A DNA stretch of 64,000 bases, from the NCBI GenBank assembly GCA_036555705.1, contig DATBKT010000087.1:62001-126000 (forward strand). Reading direction: 5' to 3'. Shown one piece after another: positions 8,931-16,184 of the stretch. A model generated the notes under the pieces. It saw only the letters and a list, made by a program, of their open reading frames with translations. It was not told the DNA's origin and made no database searches. The stretch's first letter is position 1. Every line of letters begins with the position of its first letter. Both the position numbers and the translations under genes were made by a program. The DNA comes from JARBAU01 sp029237525. GTDB lineage: Archaea > Thermoproteota > Nitrososphaeria > Nitrososphaerales > Nitrososphaeraceae.

Positions 8931-9608
8931 TTGGATATTGAGCGGTTTACAGCTGACGTAACAAGCCTATCAGAGCGACTAATTTCAGGATGCCCAGCCG
9001 ACCACATTCCAAGGTTAATATATGTAAGGGACAGACTAATTTCTCTATACAAACGAAATATTGTAAAGATCAATCATTCTGTGATGGAATTGATCTGTGC
9101 TAAACATCTGATAAAATATGGATATCACGTTGATGTTGAGAAGCAATTGACACATTCGCTTGTATGTGATGTCTTTGCAACCAAAGGTGATGGACAAGTG
9201 ATAATAGAAATCGAAACAGGCTTCATGCCCCCCGAGCACGCATTAGATCCCCTATCTTACTACGTTTCAAGAATAGCAGGTAAAATTTCCCGTTACAGCA
9301 AACATGCAAGTGAATTTATTATGGCGACTCCTGGGGTCAATCTTCTTCCCATCCCAGTAATTTTTTCTGAACCACCTAGAGGTAGATCTATTGAGGATAT
9401 TAAGAAGCTGAAGTCATTGTGCGACTTATACTACAAATCACCTCCACTCGAGATACAGGAAATATTGAATGCCAGGCTCCATATGATATACGTGATCAAT
9501 TTAGACGAAGGTAGAATTATTGAATCTGACGTAGATTCCTATTTCAAAATGCTGACGCCTTTACTCTCATTAGCTGGCTTTAAATCTGGGATAATAAGAA
9601 AAGATTAA
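8931..9608 (+). CDS. Conserved-looking hypothetical protein, possible PD-(D/E)xK-fold
   Basis: This is a 225-residue soluble protein with a TTG start placed correctly behind a TATA box. The middle contains a helix 'SVMELICAKHLIKYGYHV', then a strand 'LVCDVFAT' and a strand 'QVIIEIETG'. That order (Glu in a helix, Asp in a strand, then E-x-E) resembles the core of PD-(D/E)xK nuclease-like folds, with the usual final Lys replaced by Glu. It could be an inactive or variant nuclease fold; I am not sure. It is divergent from the dehydrogenase gene and stands alone. Confidence 0.6.
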   Translation: MDIERFTADVTSLSERLISGCPADHIPRLIYVRDRLISLYKRNIVKINHSVMELICAKHLIKYGYHVDVEKQLTHSLVCDVFATKGDGQVIIEIETGFMPPEHALDPLSYYVSRIAGKISRYSKHASEFIMATPGVNLLPIPVIFSEPPRGRSIEDIKKLKSLCDLYYKSPPLEIQEILNARLHMIYVINLDEGRIIESDVDSYFKMLTPLLSLAGFKSGIIRKD

Positions 9609-9825
9609 TTCAGAAGGTGATTAGTCGAAACAAACGCAATAGTTTCAAAAATAAAAGGATGCTATTTGCAAACATGACCTAATACTAACTCCTATCGGCC
9701 AAATGCGAACATTATAGATAATTATCAAAACATTCACAGTAAGAAAATGGATCTACAATTCCTACGTGTATCTTTCTTAAATTGTTTGACATACTGCATA
9801 TTATGCATATAAGTATAGCCGAGGT

Positions 9826-10257
9826 ATGAATAAATCCAGAAAGGCTGCATACCTGTCAATTGGTATTGGTCTTTTAGTATTGGTGACGACAAGTACATCG
9901 TTACCTCGATTTGCAATCGCTCAGGAGAACACGCCGGCCAGCGATTCACATTCAAGTGATGGCGTATCCAAGAAGGACCTAAAGGAATTGTCGAATTGTC
10001 AATCCAAGGCCGGTAAAGATGGTCAGCTTACTGAAACAGAGTTGGATAGTTGTTATGCTAATACATTTCCTGGTTCCGAACCCGCATCTAATACAACTCC
10101 ACAACAACAACCCGCATCTGAACCAGGTGTAAATTCAATACCATTCTCTGGACCTAACCAGATTTCTCCTATGAATTCATCAGGAAGTAATGATCTTCCA
10201 ATCGATAAAGCGACAATAAGTGAAATAATCAAGAACCGCTTTGGACTAGGCCCTTAA
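9826..10257 (+). CDS. Secreted hypothetical protein with a degenerate EF-hand-like segment
   Basis: Residues 1-32 form a signal peptide (MNKSRK, hydrophobic core, likely cleavage after AIA). The mature part is about 110 residues. It has two cysteines flanking 'KAGKDGQLTETELDS', which resembles an EF-hand loop but lacks the first acidic ligand, so calcium binding is uncertain. A Pro/Gln/Ser/Asn-rich linker follows, then a short amphipathic C-terminus. Such a protein would act outside the cytoplasmic membrane. No specific function is known to me. Confidence 0.6.
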   Translation: MNKSRKAAYLSIGIGLLVLVTTSTSLPRFAIAQENTPASDSHSSDGVSKKDLKELSNCQSKAGKDGQLTETELDSCYANTFPGSEPASNTTPQQQPASEPGVNSIPFSGPNQISPMNSSGSNDLPIDKATISEIIKNRFGLGP

Positions 10258-10395
10258 TACATACGGCGAATGACGCAAGAAATGTAATAGCCGTGTCCAC
10301 TTGTCTGTATTTCTTTCTATTTTTTGAAATAATACACGAAGCTTGGACATTTGATTTTGTTAATCTTAAATCTGTTAAACGGTCTAATACAATCC

Positions 10396-10899
10396 TTGCA
10401 GTTGCAGATAATGCTGCTTAATCAAGACGACGCATCAAAATGCACCGCCCAAAAATTAGTAAAGTTCAGCCTTGCGATGCAAGTTCGAAAATTCAGCAGA
10501 GAGAGTATCGTGCTTAATCCACTTTCTAAAACATTATTGTCGCCAATGGACAAATCAATATCACAATTTGTTTGCGCGGTCGACTGTTCCTGGGAAAATA
10601 TTCATCAAGTAGCGAAGCTAGCTGTATTTAATACGAAAAATAACAGGAGACTCCCAAATTTAATGGCTGGAAACCCTATTAATTATTCTAAAATAGGAAA
10701 ATTATCTACAGCTGAAGCATTTGCAGGATGTGCGTATATTCTAGGCAACAAAAAAATGTCAAATGAGTTAATGAACAAATTCAAATGGGGTCACACCTTC
10801 CTTGAACTCAATGCTGAACCTTTAGAAAATTATTCTCGTTCGACTACTCAAGAGGAAATCATGAAGATTGAAAAGGACTATTTTTGGCAGGAATATTAA
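10396..10899 (+). CDS. tsr3: 16S rRNA aminocarboxypropyltransferase Tsr3 (DUF367)
   Basis: Tsr3 transfers the 3-amino-3-carboxypropyl group of SAM to a hypermodified uridine near the decoding site of small-subunit rRNA. The family pattern is clear: 'QDDASKCTAQKLVKFSLA', 'DCSW', 'RRLPNLMAGNPINYSKIGKLSTAEAFAGCAYI', 'KFKWGHTFLELNAEPLENYS'. I chose the TTG at 10396 because it leaves a normal N-terminal strand and lies 24 nt after a CTTAAATC TATA-like box. The ATG at 10411 would cut into that strand, and the TTG at 10351 adds a non-family hydrophobic extension. RNase P RNA begins 29 nt downstream. Confidence 0.88.
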   Translation: MQLQIMLLNQDDASKCTAQKLVKFSLAMQVRKFSRESIVLNPLSKTLLSPMDKSISQFVCAVDCSWENIHQVAKLAVFNTKNNRRLPNLMAGNPINYSKIGKLSTAEAFAGCAYILGNKKMSNELMNKFKWGHTFLELNAEPLENYSRSTTQEEIMKIEKDYFWQEY

Positions 10900-10928
10900 A
10901 ATAAGTTTGTGCTGAATCCGTATACTTA

Positions 10929-11214
10929 GGTGAGCTAGTGAGCGGGTGACTCCCAGGAGAGGAAACTCCTCCCTCGTTGCAGGCACTCGATTTAGCGATA
11001 AATAGTTGGAGACAGCTGGCTACGGAATAGAAAAGAAATCTAGACACGATCGTGTACTAATGATGATGAATAGTCTGAAGAGTGTGTTCTAGAATGAAAC
11101 TGCCGACCCGAGTGGAGCAAGGCCAAATAGAGGGCAAATTTTCCTGCAATACCTCAGGTTGGCCGCTCAGCGAAATCTCGCTTAAAACAAAAGGAGGGTT
11201 ACTGCTAGCACACC
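10929..11214 (+). ncRNA. rnpB: RNase P RNA, archaeal type
   Basis: RNase P RNA is the catalytic RNA that matures tRNA 5' ends. The ends form helix P1: GGTGAGCTAG at the 5' side is nearly complementary to CTAGCACACC at the 3' end. The first conserved region GAGGAAACTCC lies at 10959-10969. A CTACGGAATAGAAA element near 11019-11032 matches the conserved A-rich region. The block at 11096-11127 (GAAACTGCCGACCCGAGTGG and the following AGCAAGGCCAAA) matches the archaeal specificity domain. The size, about 286 nt, is right. The exact ends are estimated from P1. Confidence 0.85.
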
Positions 11215-11372
11215 AGTTTATTCTTTCAATAGTAACTTAGGCATGGCTCGGGACCAATAATACCAAATTGCTTTGGAATGTTGGAGAAACTGAATTAGGA
11301 GCATTCGTTTGCTAGTTGATTTTTAGCTGCGATAGATTATTTAATCATTGAAATAAATAGCTCGTTACTAAG

Positions 11373-12341
11373 TTGAAGGTTTCAATTTTCCCTGATTCAA
11401 ATATCTCTAAAGCACTCTCAGTCGAGTTTGGGTACAATGAGTGGATGATCTCTAGATATTTAGAATTCATTCCAAGCTTAAAAGAGTGTTTACTTGCAAT
11501 GGAAATAAGTCTTCCTAAATACATTAGAATCAATACTCTAAAGATAAGTAAGTACGACTTAATTCAAAGATTAGTAAAAAAAGATGTTGTATGTGAGGAA
11601 ACGATTTTAGATGATGTCCTGTTAATTAAAAAGTTCCGCTACCCTATCGGGGCCATGACAGAATACCTTCTAGGATATTATTACATCCAGGATCTTACAT
11701 CTTGCCTTGCTGTCGAAGAATTGGACATATCACCAAACCAGTTCAATTTAGATATGGCTTCTGCTCCAGGAGGTAAGACATCTTTCATATCTCAGAAAAT
11801 GAAAAATTTTGGTTGCGTTGTAGCTTTAGAACCAAGTTCAAGAAGGATAAGGGCTCTGAAGTTTAATTTATCACGTTGTGGGGTCTCGAACACTTGCATC
11901 TATAAGTTGGATGGGAGTTTCGTGGAAAGACTAGGGTTGAAGTTTGATCGAATACTTCTAGATGCACCTTGTAGCTGTGAAGGTATTATCGCAAAGGATC
12001 CTCTTATAAAGACCAATTTGATTCCGAGGAAGATAGAATCATGTATGCTTCGACAGGTCGAATTGCTTCGGAGCGCCATTAAGGTTATAAAGCCCGGAGG
12101 TTTAATAATCTATTCAACTTGTACATTTGCTCCTGAAGAAAACGAATTAGTTATCAATAATTTGCTAGAAACGAACACTAATATCAAAATTGAGCCACAA
12201 AAATTTGGAGAACGAGGTTTAATAAAGTATGGAGATATAAAACTGGATAATAGGTTAGTAGATACTCGCAGATTTTATCCACATTTCCACAATACATCTG
12301 GCTTTTTCATTGCAAAAATTCGTGTCCTTGAAGGTGAATAG
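11373..12341 (+). CDS. NOL1/NOP2/Sun-family RNA (cytosine-5) methyltransferase
   Basis: This is a SAM-dependent m5C methylase of rRNA or tRNA. The SAM-binding motif I is 'DMASAPGGKTSFISQKM'. Motif IV, 'LDAPCSCEG', carries one conserved cysteine, and motif VI, 'YSTCTFAPEENE', carries the catalytic TC. Length is 322 residues. The N-terminal ~100 residues form the usual RNA-recognition part. The start is a TTG behind an AT-rich promoter. The 3' end is followed 2 nt later by the NIP7-like gene, so the pair is co-transcribed. The target nucleotide cannot be told from sequence. Confidence 0.9.
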   Translation: MKVSIFPDSNISKALSVEFGYNEWMISRYLEFIPSLKECLLAMEISLPKYIRINTLKISKYDLIQRLVKKDVVCEETILDDVLLIKKFRYPIGAMTEYLLGYYYIQDLTSCLAVEELDISPNQFNLDMASAPGGKTSFISQKMKNFGCVVALEPSSRRIRALKFNLSRCGVSNTCIYKLDGSFVERLGLKFDRILLDAPCSCEGIIAKDPLIKTNLIPRKIESCMLRQVELLRSAIKVIKPGGLIIYSTCTFAPEENELVINNLLETNTNIKIEPQKFGERGLIKYGDIKLDNRLVDTRRFYPHFHNTSGFFIAKIRVLEGE

Positions 12342-12343
12342 AT

Positions 12344-12871
12344 GTGTTCAGAAAACCTACTCGAGTAGAAATGACACTTCTTAAGCGCAGCTATTCTAAA
12401 TTAGGATGTTTTGATTATTTCGAACAAAGGAGCAAATGTATTCTAATCAAAGATGGATCGAACACCAAAATAAGAGAGGTATATTTAATTTCTGAGGGTG
12501 CATCTGAACTTGCGATATCAGTAAGGCCGGTACATGCAGGCATATTAATTGGTCGTCTCGGAAACCGATTGGTTCTTTCTTTAGAGGGAGCTGGGATAGC
12601 CTACAGGGCAGGGTGCAAGATACCCTTTGTAACTGTAAATGAGAATGGAGAAAAATTGATACTATATGGAAGGGATGTATTCGGACAATCAATTATTGAT
12701 GCTAGTATAGATATCCGAGCTAATCAAAATCTTGTAATATTGAACAACAAACTAGAGGTCGTTGCTATTGGTCGGGCTCGGTATCCGAACCCTCTACTAT
12801 TTAAAAAAGATTCAATCACGGTTATGAACCTGCTTGATGTAGGTTACTATCTGAGACTTCAAAACGATTGA
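12344..12871 (+). CDS. NIP7-like PUA-domain RNA-binding protein
   Basis: This 175-residue protein has an N-terminal pre-PUA domain ('RVEMTLLKRSYSKLG') and a C-terminal PUA domain (about 95-172; 'GAGIAYRAGCKIPFVTVNENGEKLILYGRDVFGQSI' region, 'NLVILNNKLEVVAIGRARY'). This matches archaeal homologues of ribosome-biogenesis factor Nip7. It starts with GTG 2 nt after the NSUN methylase stop, so the two are translated from one transcript. The pairing fits a role in rRNA modification and ribosome assembly. Confidence 0.82.
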   Translation: MFRKPTRVEMTLLKRSYSKLGCFDYFEQRSKCILIKDGSNTKIREVYLISEGASELAISVRPVHAGILIGRLGNRLVLSLEGAGIAYRAGCKIPFVTVNENGEKLILYGRDVFGQSIIDASIDIRANQNLVILNNKLEVVAIGRARYPNPLLFKKDSITVMNLLDVGYYLRLQND

Positions 12872-12944
12872 TAAGGACGATTGGATTCTCGTAAATAGGA
12901 CTTTTATGAGAGGGACTTCTAACTTTATTTAAATGTCGATGCCT

Positions 12945-13979
12945 TTATTTCCTTGCCTTTAGTAGTACGAATACAGCAACCGCACCCATCATTCCGCCCA
13001 AAACTAACAGTACCTGGATAGGAAATCCTCCAGTCGCAGTAACCGTACCTTCTGGCGCCTTATCTGATACAAATGCTAATTCGTTATTTCCAGATTTGCG
13101 AATGTTCGAAAAGCCAGTTATCTGAATTTGGGCACTTGGAGGAGGTGTGCTCGAATGCACTGCGACTGGTGAGCCACCAATATTAGCAGAAGTATCTGAC
13201 GTTGTTTCCGTCATAGTTCCTTCTCTGAAGCTACTTTCCCCCAAGGAATAAATAGAAACAGCACGAGCTCCGCCAACTTCTTTAAATCCTGCAGCGCCAG
13301 CCTGGCTTCCAGTAGGATCGAACAAAAAGTGCCAGCTATCCATAGATTTTGCTACGTCTTGAAAATTAAGAAGAGGGTTCTTCATTACAGAGGATGAACC
13401 CGAAGCAAGGAATTGCTTGGCCAAGTCTGGGTGCGTAGCTTGCAATAGGCCAATCGGATAATTAATACTCATATTACCGTATTTTGGCACATTAACGTAC
13501 AGAGGTTCATCGATTAAGAATCCTCGCCAATCTAAATCGACAACCGTACCCTGATTGTTTTTATCGAGTACAAAGTTGCTGATGTTAGGTTTGATATCTA
13601 CCTTATAAGACAGGGTAGCGCTATCTGGATCACCTCGTATCTGTCCAGTATACACAAGAGTAGCATTACTGAACCTCACTGGGCTCTTTTTCTGTGAAGC
13701 AATATCGCTATTTATAATTGAAACAATCTTGGCCATAGCTGGATCAGAAGCATTAAGAGTAAACCGAACGTTTTCCGTTTTGCCAGCAAGCTGCTTAGAT
13801 ATGGGACTCCCAGGAGTGTATTTGAGATCAATGAAACGTACACCGACCATATCTCCTTGCGCGGTGTTCTCAGATGGGATTAATAATGTTGTCATCTGCA
13901 CACCTTTTGCACCGGACACAGCCCCCCCCAATAAAAAAGCAATTATGAGCGCATACGAAGAGAATGTCGCAGCCTTCAC
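12945..13979 (-). CDS. Secreted, C-terminally membrane-anchored hypothetical protein
   Basis: This 344-residue protein has an N-terminal signal peptide (hydrophobic residues 8-24), a long extracytoplasmic region, and a C-terminal transmembrane helix (about 317-340) ending in the basic KARK stop-transfer tail. That topology places the protein on the outer face of the membrane. The extracytoplasmic part is probably beta-rich; a Ser/Thr/Pro-rich stretch precedes the anchor. I do not recognise a catalytic domain. It is divergent from cofD and stands alone. Confidence 0.7.
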   Translation of the reverse strand: MKAATFSSYALIIAFLLGGAVSGAKGVQMTTLLIPSENTAQGDMVGVRFIDLKYTPGSPISKQLAGKTENVRFTLNASDPAMAKIVSIINSDIASQKKSPVRFSNATLVYTGQIRGDPDSATLSYKVDIKPNISNFVLDKNNQGTVVDLDWRGFLIDEPLYVNVPKYGNMSINYPIGLLQATHPDLAKQFLASGSSSVMKNPLLNFQDVAKSMDSWHFLFDPTGSQAGAAGFKEVGGARAVSIYSLGESSFREGTMTETTSDTSANIGGSPVAVHSSTPPPSAQIQITGFSNIRKSGNNELAFVSDKAPEGTVTATGGFPIQVLLVLGGMMGAVAVFVLLKARK

Positions 13980-14222
13980 ATGAAACCTCTCATGCGCCCT
14001 GTTTATAATCTTTATTGCGACTTTCGGATCTCTGTATAATTAAATTCTTCGGTCTTCCGGATTTCAATCAGCCTACAAAGTCCTTCAGCATTAGTAGATA
14101 TTTTATCGAATTTTTTTGGTTCTTACCCTATTATAAGATATCTTATCTGATCCCAGTTATTATTATAGGCGTTAAAGTACTTCGAAAATTATACATTGTA
14201 CGAGTAAAGTAGATCTCTAAAT

Positions 14223-15140
14223 TTGATCGTAGCATTAGCAGGGGGCACAGGGTCAGTAAAACTCTTGCGCGGGTTAGCCGCGGCAGTAGATGATCTTGTC
14301 GTGATTTCAAATGTGGCTGACAATTTTTGGCTTCATGGCGTCTATATTTGTCCTGACTTAGATACATCTATTTATGGATTTGCCAATATTCTAGATCGAA
14401 TTAATGGATGGGGAATTAAGCAAGACACATATTCATGTCTAAATCAACTCACTATCCTTGGCGAACCATCATGGTTCAAGCTAGGCGACAAGGACTTGGC
14501 GACGCATATCACTAGAACCAAGTTGCTAAATGAAGGTAAAAATCTTACAGAGGTAACTGAATTTCTTAGACGGAAATTTAAAGTGAAGCCACGAATTCTC
14601 CCAGTTTCAAATAATCATATAGAAACAAGATTAAAGACTGATTGCGGAGATCTGCATATTCAAGAATTTTGGGTAAAGGAAAAAGGAAAGCCAAATATTC
14701 GGTCTATTCGTTATAAGGGATCCCGCCAAGGACGTGCTAGCTCGATCGTAATAAAGACTCTAAGGAAAGCTAGCGCAATAATCATTGCCCCTGCTAACCC
14801 TATCAGCAGCATTGGGCCGATGTTGGCAATAAAAGACTTTAAATCTGAGCTCATATCGATGAGGAAAAAAGTAATAGCAGTATCACCATTCATTGGTAAC
14901 AAGATAATCTCTGGACCCGCTGAAAAGTATATGAGAAGTGCAAAACTGGATACATCGTCACTTGGAGTAGCAAAGTACTACAAAAAATTTTTGGGAAAAT
15001 TTATTATTTCAGAACAAGACCATGGGCTTGCTGAAGAGATTTCTAATCATAATATTGCCGTGTATGAAACAGATATTGTAATGAATAATAGGTTTAAAGA
15101 AAATTCGCTGGCTAAACATATCCTAGCTAATTGTGGATAA
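14223..15140 (+). CDS. cofD: 2-phospho-L-lactate transferase CofD (coenzyme F420 biosynthesis)
   Basis: CofD joins the phospholactyl (or related) guanylate donor to the deazaflavin Fo, giving F420-0. The N-terminal 'ALAGGTGSVKLLRGLA' is the family signature, followed by 'ISNVADNFWLHGVYICPDLDTS' and 'APANPISSIGPMLAI'. Length is 305 residues, as expected. The start is TTG; an AATTATAC box 28 nt upstream supports it. The 3' end overlaps cofC by 10 bp, so cofDC form an operon. cofE lies at 62.9 kb. Confidence 0.93.
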   Translation: MIVALAGGTGSVKLLRGLAAAVDDLVVISNVADNFWLHGVYICPDLDTSIYGFANILDRINGWGIKQDTYSCLNQLTILGEPSWFKLGDKDLATHITRTKLLNEGKNLTEVTEFLRRKFKVKPRILPVSNNHIETRLKTDCGDLHIQEFWVKEKGKPNIRSIRYKGSRQGRASSIVIKTLRKASAIIIAPANPISSIGPMLAIKDFKSELISMRKKVIAVSPFIGNKIISGPAEKYMRSAKLDTSSLGVAKYYKKFLGKFIISEQDHGLAEEISNHNIAVYETDIVMNNRFKENSLAKHILANCG

Positions 15141-15796
15141 CATTGAGTCATAAAATATTTGCGGTTATACCAGTAAAAAGATTTGAATCTAGCAAATCTA
15201 GACTCAAATTCTGGCTAACTGATCAATCTCGTGTGAAACTGGCAGAGTTGCTTTTAATCGACACTCTGACTACTTTGACGAAATCTACTACGATTGATAC
15301 GATAGTCGTTGTCTCAGGGGATGAAAGGGCAAAATATGTCTGTGCAAAAGTTGGAACAAAGTTTCTTAGACAAGATATAGATAATGGTGTTAATGATGCA
15401 GTAATAGCAGCTGACGCATTCAGTATAAAAAATGGCGCAGATGCGACGATAATAGTCCCTAGTGATCTGCCACTTCTCCAACCTGAAAATATCGACTTGG
15501 TTGCAAAAGCAAGCGAATATTGCGAAAAGTGTATTGTGATTTGTCCATCGCTTAGACATGATGGTACTAATATTCTTTTGAGGAAACCAATCAATCTAAT
15601 AAAGACATATTATGATGATAATAGTTATGCTAGACACATACAAGAAGCCGTTCAAATAAATGCTCGGATTTTTGCCATGTTATCTGATAATGTAATTATT
15701 GACCTTGACACGATACACGATGTTAAAATGCTAGCGAGGTTCGATTCTAATAATAGTACGGCATTAGAATTTTTAAAAGAAATCACAACACGATGA
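15131..15796 (+). CDS. cofC: 2-phospho-L-lactate guanylyltransferase CofC
   Basis: CofC activates 2-phospho-L-lactate (or phosphoenolpyruvate in some lineages) with GTP for use by CofD. The nucleotidyltransferase pattern is visible: 'IPVKRFESSKSRL' at the N-terminus, 'DNGVNDAVIAA', 'IVPSDLPLL' with the metal-binding Asp, and 'HDGTNILL'. Length is 221 residues. The TTG at 15131 overlaps the end of cofD; another in-frame TTG at 15143 would give a start just after the cofD stop. Either way the two are translationally coupled. Confidence 0.9.
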   Translation: MWITLSHKIFAVIPVKRFESSKSRLKFWLTDQSRVKLAELLLIDTLTTLTKSTTIDTIVVVSGDERAKYVCAKVGTKFLRQDIDNGVNDAVIAADAFSIKNGADATIIVPSDLPLLQPENIDLVAKASEYCEKCIVICPSLRHDGTNILLRKPINLIKTYYDDNSYARHIQEAVQINARIFAMLSDNVIIDLDTIHDVKMLARFDSNNSTALEFLKEITTR

Positions 15797-16184
15797 ATAC
15801 AGCCGCAACATATTGGTCGCAGCTTTTTGTGATGTTCATGAAAATTAAATAATTTGTTCATCAACAATGGGATGCATGTTTATTTTCATCTGAAAGGCAT
15901 GCAGGATTAATTGGGTATGTCTATATTTGTCTTTGATAAATCTTTTTAAAATAGATGATATGATCGAGCTAAAATAGCCAAGTTTAGGTCTATGTTTAAA
16001 AAGTAGCAGGACCGGGTCAGAAAGAAATAATAAAGTGGGTACAAGACAGATTCTTCAGACAACAATTACTTTTTTATTTCTGTCAGAATTGGTAATTATG
16101 ATATTACTTGATCATGATCAAATCTCGCATTTATAGAAATTGGGAGTACTTAAGTTGGAGCACACTCTATCTTGATCCATTAAT
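15797..16184. other. Intergenic region with the pyruvate phosphate dikinase promoter
   Basis: These 388 bp contain no convincing coding frame. The right third holds a perfect 14-bp palindrome and a TATA-like box in front of the dikinase gene. The left part is plain AT-rich sequence in which I see no RNA structure. Confidence 0.5.
16108..16121. promoter_or_regulatory. Perfect 14-bp palindrome, candidate operator
   Basis: TTGATCATGATCAA is its own reverse complement. It lies immediately upstream of the TATA-like ATTTATAG (16129-16136) and about 64 nt before the dikinase ATG, in the position of an archaeal activator or BRE-overlapping repressor site. The bound protein is unknown. Confidence 0.45.

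Noticed and set aside
14015..14212. 65-codon hydrophobic frame in front of cofD
   Set aside because: It fills the cofD promoter region, including its TATA box, and has low-complexity AT-driven composition.
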